Source of the DNA: Curvularia sp. ZM96
Taxonomy: Eukaryota; Ascomycota; Dothideomycetes; Pleosporales; Pleosporaceae
Length of the DNA stretch: 64,000 nucleotides
Assembly: GCA_022457065.1 (NCBI GenBank)
Contig: JAJGBQ010000006.1
Span: 1,488,001 to 1,552,000, forward strand
Direction of reading: 5' to 3'
Numbering within the stretch: the first letter of the stretch is position 1; each line of letters starts with the position of its first letter. The notes beneath the pieces were generated by a model. It ran no database searches. It saw only the letters and a list, made by a program, of their open reading frames with translations, and was not told the DNA's origin. The position numbers were made by a program, and so were the translations under genes. Shown one piece after another: positions 55,755-64,000 of this stretch.

Positions 55755-57164
55755 ATGCCATCCAAGGGAATCAAATGCTTCGCATATATCGCAGTCGACG
55801 GAGTAGAAATTGAATTCACGGTCCCAAAGCAAAGCATTAAACGGGGTTCACAACGGGAATTCCTCTTCGACCACCTGGAAATCGAGTCATCGAACCTTCC
55901 CCGTTTCAAGTTTACTGGAAACTTTGAGTTCATCGTCCGCCGCGATGGCCGCGAGCTGACCAAGCAATGGGTGGCCGTGAACACCATGACGGGCAAGATA
56001 GAAGATGGCACGATGCGAAACATGGAGCAGACGCCCGCTCTCTTTCCCGAAGGTCTTGTGGTAACTTATGGCTTCTACGACGCCGGTCCAGGAATCGCAG
56101 AGCTACCCAAACAGCATCAATGCTACGTGACGGTAACGCATAACTACGAAAACTGGATGCGCGATAGGATTCCTCCGGACTCCGACAAGGCCAACCGCCC
56201 CTTTCACAGAATGGTCCTGCCATCTGCCCACGACATAGGCATGAACAACATGGCCTCCAGTCTGGCCCTGATCCAGAACGCCGGCACAGGCGTCATCAAA
56301 GAAGTCCTCGGCCGCGATCTCCCCCACGCCCTCTCCATCTTCAACAAACTCGGCGACGGAGCCGTCCACCGCATCGCACCAGACATCATCCGGGCGCTGG
56401 CCATAACGCAAAAAGATACTCTGGACTCCATCTTAAAAATCGGAGCCCGATACTTTGAATTCCGCCCCGCAAAATGCCATCGCCAGCTACAAGCAATGAG
56501 TTCGCTCGAAGATACTTGGTACTTCCAGCACGGCGCCATACCGGGGATGCGGTACCGCGTGCTTCTCGACCACATTACACGTTTCCTCGTCGATCACAGG
56601 GACGAAATCATCGTCGTGCACAACCGCTGGGACGGAGTGCCGGCAGACTGCCCGCGCCCCAGCGACGAGGACCTCGCCTCTGAACTCTCCTCCATTCTCT
56701 CTGGCAAAGACCTGCAAGTAGGGAATCAAGATGACATGGCCCACAAAAGCATCCGCGACCTCCGCGCGGAAAACAAACGCCTAATTATCATCAAAGATGC
56801 GCCGCAATCTTCCAACTATGACGACATTGCCAACGCTACGTTGACGGGTGAATCAATGGTGACCAAACTACACTCCATGTGCGACGAGTCGAGAGGAAAC
56901 GAGCCGATTACCCTGCTGCAGTGCCAAGCTACAGCCACGAATATCAGAGACGTGATTATCGCGACCGTGCTAGATAACGATGTCTCTACGAGCCCCATTT
57001 TAGCGACTAAACCCGTCTGCGATGCGAAGATCTTACCGCTGCTGAGGGGAGATGTGGGTGGGAAGTTGATGTGTGGTGAGGGAGTCGTGGTGGTGCTGAA
57101 TGATTTCTTCGACGGGGCGACGGCGGATGTGGCGGTGAGGATGTGTGAGCAGCGGCTGGGGTAA
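55755..57164 (+). CDS. PLC-like phosphodiesterase (TIM barrel)
   Basis: Intronless 469-aa protein with a PI-PLC X-domain-like barrel at residues about 150-465. The two catalytic-type histidines are visible: VLPSAHDIGMNN (His159) and WYFQHGAIPGM (His259), with ARYFEFRP between them supplying the acidic residue. The N-terminal 130 residues form a beta-rich domain (KCFAYIAVDGVEIEFTVP, NFEFIVRRDGREL). There is no signal peptide and no Y, C2 or PH domain, so it is not a classical eukaryotic PLC; it resembles bacterial-type phosphatidylinositol or glycerophosphodiester enzymes. Substrate is not predictable. Confidence 0.82.
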   Translation: MPSKGIKCFAYIAVDGVEIEFTVPKQSIKRGSQREFLFDHLEIESSNLPRFKFTGNFEFIVRRDGRELTKQWVAVNTMTGKIEDGTMRNMEQTPALFPEGLVVTYGFYDAGPGIAELPKQHQCYVTVTHNYENWMRDRIPPDSDKANRPFHRMVLPSAHDIGMNNMASSLALIQNAGTGVIKEVLGRDLPHALSIFNKLGDGAVHRIAPDIIRALAITQKDTLDSILKIGARYFEFRPAKCHRQLQAMSSLEDTWYFQHGAIPGMRYRVLLDHITRFLVDHRDEIIVVHNRWDGVPADCPRPSDEDLASELSSILSGKDLQVGNQDDMAHKSIRDLRAENKRLIIIKDAPQSSNYDDIANATLTGESMVTKLHSMCDESRGNEPITLLQCQATATNIRDVIIATVLDNDVSTSPILATKPVCDAKILPLLRGDVGGKLMCGEGVVVVLNDFFDGATADVAVRMCEQRLG

Positions 57165-57831
57165 AGTGTGGGAGATTTTCCATTGGGAAAAGGAGAATAG
57201 GTGGATGGTGGAATGAAATAGATAGGGGAGAGTGAGAGGTGAAATAAGGAGAGAAATAGCAAGATCAAACTTTCATGGATATCCAAAAATGAATCTATGG
57301 CTATAGTATAGTATGGTATAGTATAGAGTCTACAGTGGGAGAAAAAGCCAGAGAGAGGCCGAGAGAGGGGAATAGGACAAAGGGGAAAGGCAAAAAACGG
57401 AAAATGCTAGTAAAGTTTCGGTCAGAAAACATCACCACCACTACCTTTCCTAAATGCGCGTGGCTCCCTGACCCAGGTGTGTTTGGCGTGCTTGCAACGT
57501 TTAATCCCCGCATGGCATTTCTCTTTCTCTTTCCCTTTCCCTTCGTATCGTTCTCTCATGGAGAATCAGCGTTAGACGTCTCACAAGAGAAGAGAGACCC
57601 AGACCACTTTCCTCCCACCTCCACACTTTCCTTTGTGTCCTATGCTCCAACCACTCTTCTCATCATATCGCGTCGCATCGCATCGCATCGCATCTCGTCT
57701 CATCCCGTCCTCATGTCAAAGCAGGAAAAGTGGAAACACCCAAAACACCCTCCCAGTCATAATCCTAGAAGTCTCGTATCTCAAGTCCTTCTCAATCAAT
57801 AGTCTTCAGTCAATGAAGCCGATATGCGAGT
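57165..57831. other. Intergenic region between convergent genes, simple repeats
   Basis: Contains short tandem runs: TATAG-type repeats near 57301-57325 and a (CATCG)-type array at about 57664-57690. No gene supported; open frames here are short. Confidence 0.5.
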
Positions 57832-60800
57832 CTACCGCTGGTTGAAGAACCAACTTGTCCTCTTGCCCTTGTTGGACTCGTTGTTGTCGCCGTCCTGCTT
57901 CTGGAGGTTGCCAATGACTGGGAGCACGGGGCCGTCTGCAACGGCGGCGCCGCCACCGCGAAGGGGTTTGGCGATGCGAGAACCGACGCCGCCGAAGCCA
58001 GCATAGGAAGCGCCGTTGGCAGGGGCACCAAGGCCGCGTGTTGAGCCTGCCTTGGCGGCCTCGAGGCGCTCTTTGACGGCTGTGAGTTGAGCTTCGAAGC
58101 TGTGAGAAGTCAGAGGATGCTCTCTGCAAAAAGAGACGCTCGACATACCGATGGTTTGCTGCTGTAAGCTTCTCCTGTGAATCCTGCAACAGGTTTTCGA
58201 GAGATTGTATCCGCTCGTTGCGGGCAATGAGTTTGCGCTCGGCAATGGCAACTTCCTTCTTCAGGGAGCTGTTCTGCTCGACGAGCTGGCGTTGAACAAC
58301 GGTGAGCTGCTCAAGGTTGCGCTCGAGGAACATCATCTTCTTTTGCTGGGCGCGGTTGTTTGAGGTACGGAGCACATTGTTATATTGCTCACGTGTCTCG
58401 TCCAACGAGATCTCAAGCTCAACAACCTAATAAATTGTCAGTGTCGTGTTCTTTGCCAAAATGTCAATGCACATACCCGTTCGCACCGGTTCTGGAGATC
58501 ACGCATGAGACTCTTCTTCATGTTGTCAAACTCGGCAATTTGCTGCTGCACTGTCTTGCCGTTGATGCCGTTTGCAACACCGTTAGCAATGGCACCACTC
58601 TTGATGCGCTGTTGGAGGCTCTCGTTCTCAGTCTTGAGCTTCTTAGCCTCCTCAACCAGCCGTGCGGTGTCCTGCTTGAGGGTCTCAACAAGCTCGAGGT
58701 TGCCCTCTTGGCGGGCAGCGTATGCGTCAGCAAGTCGCGCCTTGACCTCTTCTTTGTCTTGTTCTGAAAGGTTGCCTTCCAGCAGCTCCTCGTACTGAGC
58801 TTGCAGAGTGTCGCAGCGAGCTTCCAATGCTTCGCGGCGCTTAGCATGCACACTGTCCTCCTCACTCCGTGCTGTGAGGGAAAGCTCTGCTTGTCGTACA
58901 ATACCTTGGGTCTCGACAATCTTCTCGCGCAGATCTTGGATCGCATCTGGTGCAATTGCCTCACCCGCTGAGCTCATCTCGTGGAGCTGGTCGAGCTGCT
59001 CAATGATCTTGCGGATGGCTCGCTCGTTGTCGCTAAAGACTTCGCCACCGAGGTCAAAGCCAGCCATCATCTGTGCCATGGCTTCGGCCTTCTTCCTCTT
59101 CTTCTCATCCATGGCAGCGGATGTCTCCTTGGCGTTCATCTTTGCATCTAGGAGCTGTTGCTTGACATCGTCCAGCTCAGCAGTAAGCTCAGCGTTAGCC
59201 TCCTTGAGTCCATCCATAGTGATCTGAGCCTCCTTGCCCTCGAACTGAATCTTCTCAACCTGCATCTTCATCTCGTTGAGTTCGATCGTAATTCGCTCGT
59301 TCTCCTTGTTAGTCTTGGCATCTCGGTCCTTGTAGTACTGCAGCTCGTCCTTGACAGTCTTGAGCTGGTCCTCAACCTTTGCGAGCTGCGACTCTTTCTC
59401 GGCAACTTGGTCTTGCAGTTCGTTTTCTCTTCGCAAGAAGTCGTCCTTTTCGTCCTTGTCTAGTGGTATGCTTGGTGTACCTGCACGGTCGAGATCCAAC
59501 CTCGAGTCTGGACGCGGTGTTTCCGAGTTTCTTGTCGATTCCACTCTTGATGGCGTCGCTGGCCGTGCTGTTGAAGACGACTTCTTATGGGAAACTGCAC
59601 TAGTCTCAAGCGGCGGTATCCATTTGTCTTTTGGCACCGTCTCTCCTCCACGCCATTGTGTGACTTCGCTCTCCAGCTGGCCAATGTAGTTTTCAAACGT
59701 GGTGACTTGGCCTTGGATTTTCTTGAGCATCGCCTTGAGCTCGGCAGGACTCAGCTCAGCGTTGACCTTGGCCTTGTTCTTGATTGTCTTCGCTCGCATA
59801 CCGAACCGGAGTGTACCGACTGTTTCGGTATCATTGTAACTACTTGGGGAACAGTTGATGATCAGTGTCGTCCTCGAGTTACCACCCAACGATTCTTGGA
59901 GAATACGCGTAAGTTTGGAGTCTCGGTAGGGAATATGTTGCGTCTTGCTGTCTGTCAAACAGTTGATGACCATACCCAAAGCACTCAAACTCTTGTTGAT
60001 CTTCTTGGCCTCTTCCAGGGTTTGTCCACTTGCACCCGTCTTGCCAACCTTTTCAGAACCTGCCAGATCGACAAGGAACAGCTGACCGCTCTTCAATGAT
60101 CCCGTCTCAACATTCTTTTGGTTTACCGTTATCACGAAGATGGAATGCGATCGCGACGACTCTTGGTTCATGTTGGTTGCCGAGACCGCTCGTGCCGATC
60201 CACCTCGTCTCAGGACCTCGTAGACCTCCTCTTCGCTAGAGACGTATACTTCGAGAAGGCCTTTGACATAGACACCTCTGCTCTTCTCCTCGTGTACTGG
60301 CAGGTTGTCGTTTTGTGGGCACAGCAAATCTCGGATGCGCTCCATGTAGATTTCCATGTAACTGACGCGGACAGTGTATTCAATATTGCTCGGCGAGGCC
60401 AGGATGCTGGCAAAAATCTGCTGGACAATACGCGGGATGACACCTTTGTGCACCTCATCGTCCATGTCACTACCCATCATGGTGTAGGACTTTCCCGCAC
60501 CCGTTTGTCCATATGCAAAGACGGTACCGTTGTATCCGTTGAGGATATCGTCGACAGTGGGGCGGATGGAGTAGTTGAAGACGTCCTCCTGGCGCGAATT
60601 CATGTCGAAGACGCGGTCGAAGGTGAAGGCCCCCGCGGCCTCTTTCGACTGTACACATGGCAGTCAGCAAATGTCTCTAGTTGCGAAGGCAATACGCCGG
60701 CGGAAAGGTGTGGTGGCGCACCTGGATAGTACATGTGTCCTCAGAGTTGAACTCGACAATAGGCTCTCCACCGCTCGCTATCTCGACCTTGTTCTGCGGG

Positions 60801-60979
60801 CGGAACCGCGCCACGACTGCAGTGTGCCGCTGTCAGCAAATGTACACATATCTACGCAAGCAGTGTGTCTCTCTCCGGGCGTTGGCGCACCTTTGATGCT
60901 GTTGGAGCCCCTGTGGTGGATTTGTTAGCCATGTGTGACCCCTCCTCGGTCGAGTCGGTGAAGGTGCTACTCACGACAT
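57832..60979 (-). CDS. Kinesin-1 heavy chain (conventional kinesin)
   Basis: Plus-end microtubule motor moving vesicles, endosomes and dynein toward hyphal tips. Six coding exons on the minus strand: 60979-60975 (5 nt), 60910-60891 (20 nt), 60816-60722, 60648-58477, 58426-58149, 58099-57832; 945 aa. The start reads MSGSNSIKVVARFRPQNKVE only after joining the first three exons. Motor motifs: GQTGAGKS (P-loop, about residues 87-94), NQESSRSHS (switch I), LVDLAGSEK (switch II), HIPYRDSKLTRIL. The neck and stalk are long coiled coils. The tail carries QKKMMFLERNLEQLTVVQRQ and IAERKLIARNERIQSLE, the conserved fungal cargo/KLC-like region, then a Gly-rich end with RIAKPLRGGG, the autoinhibitory IAK site. 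Introns are 49-74 bp. Confidence 0.94.
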
Positions 60980-61875
60980 GATTGCTGGGTACTATCGCGC
61001 AGCGGCCCAGCGGCCTTGCTCGATCGACTCCTCTCAGGCTCTACTGCAGGCGTTTGTGTGCAGGCCCGACGTGAAGTCGTGTTGTGACACCGTCACGTCT
61101 CACAGTGTCTGGGCGCGTGGCGGTGGGTAATCGCAGCCCCCCGCTATGTTTAAGGGGAGAAGATGAAACGGCAACAAGTTATTCCTGCCTGCGGGGCAAG
61201 GGATCCTAGGCTAGCGGCGTTGGAGCCACAGAGGAGGGAGGGGGGGCAGGCGTGTAGGGCGAAGGGGGTGGGCGTTGCAAGCAGACGGGCTGCTATGCTG
61301 CTGTTACTGTGATTGTTGATGTCGGGCTTTGTCGAGGTTGCAGTAGGGTGGTACTGCGACCAGGGCCTGCAAGCCCGTAGCGGGCCTGTCTTGCTCCCCG
61401 CAGCCAACGGCCCTGACGCAGGTCCCGCCCTCTCTCGACTGGTCATAGCACGCCGTCGCGGGCCACATACGTCTGCCATTCCAGTGTATGCTGACAGCTG
61501 TGTATGCCTGTTTGACCGGCGTCTTGTTCCTTCTTGGTTGATGCATCGCTGCTGTGTTGGGGAGCCTGCTGCCCCTAGGGCGCCTGTTTCGCCGAGCCCT
61601 GCATCGGCAAGCCAAGGCAATCAACAAAACACAGGACATGTTGAACGGGCTAAGCCGTCCAGAAGAAAAAGAAGACAAAGGAGAGGATCACGTATATTCG
61701 ACTACCTGAACAAAGTCGCCCGAAACCACCAGAAATCAAACCAGACGCCACGCTGGAACAGGTATCAGGCAAAAGCCCCTCAAACTGCCAGTCTAACTCA
61801 TGTGATATTGTCCTTGAACCGCTTAACTCCATACGATGCCATCATGTCATGAACTTCGTGTCCCGAATTATTACC
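60980..61875. other. Intergenic region, kinesin promoter and rad6 3' flank
   Basis: Both genes are on the minus strand. G+C-rich, with purine runs (GGAGGGAGGGGGGGC near 61232). Overlapping open frames on both strands (61150-61850) are compositional. No gene supported. Confidence 0.45.
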
Positions 61876-62553
61876 CTAGTCTTCCCAGCTCTTCTCCACC
61901 GTTTCGCGCACGCGCTTAGTGTACTCCTTGCGGTTCTCCTTGTACAAGTTTGACGCTTCGACGTTGGCTGGTGACGATGTGTTCGGGTCATTTAGCAGAC
62001 TAGGTCGGTTGTCAGTACTTATGCTCCATGTTCCTGGCGACTGTTGTGCAAACTTGCCTCTGAATACTCGTCAAGATGGCCGCGACATCGTACGTGGGTG
62101 ACCATCGGTTCTGCAGAATGTCCAAGCACAGCTCTCCGGTTCCGTATACGTTGGGGTGGAACATCTGGCTGATGAACTTGACGCCCGGCGGCTTGTTGGG
62201 ATAGGCCTCCTCAAAGTGCATGACCAGGCGGAACGTTCCATCTTCGAAAGGCGTATCGGCAGGGCCTATTATGACTGCGTTCCTGATCTTCTGTCAGTGG
62301 CAAAGCGTCTTCGAGGGCACGGCATCATGTCGTGTGCTCAATGTTTGCGGTGAGCCGTACCAGGTCATTACATTATCGGCAACTGGAGATGCAGATACAC
62401 CAGCCGGAGGATCAGTTTGCATGCGCTGTTCCGTTCTGTCAGTCCAAAGTACCATGCATAGCCAGGAGTCGTGTGAGCTCCCAGTAGTTCTTGGAGAGAG
62501 GGGGTGCGCACCTTAAAGTCGCGCATCAAGCGGCGGCGGGCTGCTGTAGACAT
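61876..62553 (-). CDS. rad6: Ubiquitin-conjugating enzyme E2 Rad6/Ubc2
   Basis: E2 for histone H2B monoubiquitination (with Bre1), PCNA monoubiquitination (with Rad18) and N-degron turnover (with Ubr1). Four exons on the minus strand: 62553-62512, 62425-62361, 62282-62058, 61999-61876; 151 aa, the expected length. It starts [14 protein letters not shown], has [15 protein letters not shown] with catalytic Cys88, and ends ETVEKSWED without the acidic tail of yeast Rad6. The third intron begins GC (CAGAG|GCAAGT); the nearest GT donor leads to an immediate stop, so GC-AG is required. The second intron skips a first AG (GACAG) and uses GATCAG. Confidence 0.95.
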
Positions 62554-63177
62554 GATGAAGCGAGTAAACCAGCCGAATCTGAATCAAGAAGGAGGATACG
62601 TAAAGCGGAAACAGAAAGGAGGGGGTTAAGAAGGCCTTGGGGGGTTGGTGTTCACGCTGTGTTGTCGCTATTGGCGATGTTGTGTTGCACCGATGGTTGC
62701 AGGCGTCCGCCACTGGTCGCTGGCACCTTCCATAGCTAGTACCCCCCGATTATGGAGGCAAACGCCACCTCACGTGCGAGCACCAGTTGCGGGACCCACT
62801 TCCACCGCCTCCTCTTTCGTCTACACTCACTCGCCATCGCTTGAGCATGACAACCAAATTTAACCTCACCAACCTGTCACATATCTAGTAGGGGCACGGC
62901 TGTTTTTGAGTGCTTGGAATTCATAACCATACTATCGTTGATTCATGCACATCACTTGTATCCTTACTCACTTCAATACACCATGCATTCCCAGACTCCG
63001 TTTCAATTTGACCATTACGAATAAAAAGAACGCCAGACTCTGTATGCCTACCATGCGCCATGAAATCGTAATGCTACCCATCGCTAAATTGCAGGACTGG
63101 AAAGAATTCATCCCTGTTTTACAACCCAGGAGAAAATGCGAAAGAAAAAAGAAAATCGTGCCTGAAGAGTTGTATGC
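62554..63177. other. Intergenic region, rad6 promoter and sulfatase 3' flank
   Basis: 0.6 kb between two minus-strand genes. Small plus-strand open frames are not supported. Nothing else seen. Confidence 0.45.
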
Positions 63178-64000
63178 TTACTCGCCAGCCGCGCCTGCAG
63201 CACCGTGGTGGGTTGCGACAGCTGATTTCTCACGACCTAAATGATCCACGACTGGGAAGCGAGCGCGGCGCTCCAGCTCATCGAGTGGGATGTGAGAGCG
63301 GATGAAGCGGTCCTTGTCCTGGGATGGAGGCTCATAGTCCCACGACTCCTTGCGGCCAATCTTTAGAGCAGTGCAAGCAAGCTGACGCATCCGCTGGCTG
63401 AGGAGAACGTCGTTGTGGATCTTTGTAAAGTCCCATTTCTCACGAGCCTCGGCCTCGAACTTAGCCAGCATCTTCTGGTTGTGAGGCTCTGTAGATTGGG
63501 CCAGATCATGGAGTTCTTGAGGGTCTTCTTCGAGATTGTAGAGTTGTGGGCCATCGGCGAGAGAAAAGGTAAACTTCCACTGGTGGCGGCGGATCATGTA
63601 GGTCGGAGTAACAGTTCCTTCGCCCATGTATTCACCAAAGACTTCGTCTTTGCCCGGTTTGTCAGAAACCAGGTACTCATAGAGGCTGACACCGTCAAGC
63701 GGTAGACGCTCGTCAATCTTGGCTCCAGCCATATCAACAAAGGTCGGCAGCAGGTCCATCGTAGACACTGACTCCTTGACCGTCTTGGGCGCGATGTTGG
63801 GTCCGTTGATAATCATAGGTACCCTAGCGCTGTTCTCGTACCAACTCATCTTATACCACAGACTCCTCTCGCCCAGCATGTCTCCGTGATCTCCAGAAAA
63901 GACAATGATGGTGTCCTTGTCTAGCTTGCAGTTTTTCAGGAGCTTGACAAGCTTACCAACCTGGTCGTCAACAAAGCTGCAGGCAGCAAAGTATGCACGG
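63178..64000 (-). CDS. Choline-sulfatase-like sulfatase (partial, C-terminal part)
   Basis: Type I sulfatase that would release sulfate and choline from choline-O-sulfate, a fungal sulfur store and osmolyte. The frame is open from the stop at 63178 to the window edge, about 274 codons; the N-terminus with the formylglycine Cys/Ser site lies outside. Visible: CSFVDDQVGKLV, IIVFSGDHGDMLGERSLWYKMSWYENSARVP (split in two conserved blocks here), SVSTMDLLPTFVDMAG and YMIRRHQWKF. The C-terminal extension with SWDYEPPSQDKDRFIRSH and LDELERRARFPV is the choline-sulfatase-specific domain, which separates it from general arylsulfatases. Confidence 0.88.
   Translation of the reverse strand, partial: RAYFAACSFVDDQVGKLVKLLKNCKLDKDTIIVFSGDHGDMLGERSLWYKMSWYENSARVPMIINGPNIAPKTVKESVSTMDLLPTFVDMAGAKIDERLPLDGVSLYEYLVSDKPGKDEVFGEYMGEGTVTPTYMIRRHQWKFTFSLADGPQLYNLEEDPQELHDLAQSTEPHNQKMLAKFEAEAREKWDFTKIHNDVLLSQRMRQLACTALKIGRKESWDYEPPSQDKDRFIRSHIPLDELERRARFPVVDHLGREKSAVATHHGAAGAAGE

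Overview
The window reads as nuclear DNA of a filamentous ascomycete, probably a dothideomycete of the Pleosporales type. This placement is an inference from gene content and from many short introns (about 45-80 bp, GTRNGT donors, CTRAC-like branch sites), not from a marker gene. Exon phases were followed by hand. For most multi-exon genes the spliced model stays in frame from ATG to stop and restores a recognisable conserved protein, which is the main support for the splice calls.

Layout. 0-1.7 kb: a small element with 112-bp terminal inverted repeats. 1.7-6.7 kb: a PDR-type (ABCG) drug efflux pump. 8.3-10.5 kb: phosphoenolpyruvate carboxykinase. 11.8-13.6 kb: a secreted FAD-linked oxidase. 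14.2-19.6 kb: Stn1 (telomere), a cysteine-rich secreted or GPI-type protein, a SnoaL-like protein, a Rib2-like deaminase and a DNAJC9-like J-protein. 20.5-28.8 kb: three poorly known proteins and a rhodopsin-domain membrane protein. 30.4-34.9 kb: an MDP-1 phosphatase, a gamma-glutamyltransferase-like enzyme and the mitochondrial release factor. 35.7-41.3 kb: a TRI12-type MFS transporter, a Fungal_N/coiled-coil repeat protein and a low-complexity protein. 42.0-49.6 kb: the Ubc8-type E2, ketopantoate hydroxymethyltransferase, a mitochondrial DEAD-box helicase and a membrane protein. 51.9-57.2 kb: Dbf4, Atg12 and a PLC-like phosphodiesterase. 57.8-64 kb: kinesin-1 heavy chain, Rad6 and the C-terminal part of a choline sulfatase that runs off the window.

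Most genes are conserved single-copy housekeeping genes mixed with a few accessory ones (transporters, oxidase, sulfatase, repeat protein). I see no biosynthetic cluster, defence island or CRISPR array. The strongest unusual signal is gene architecture. The UBC8 orthologue can be read as a complete conserved E2 only if it carries coding micro-exons of 8, 3 and 1 nucleotides. Two other genes use GC-AG introns, and kinesin-1 starts with coding exons of 5 and 20 nt. Several genes use a distal AG acceptor, and two introns are stop-free multiples of three. Automated gene callers would probably get several of these wrong.
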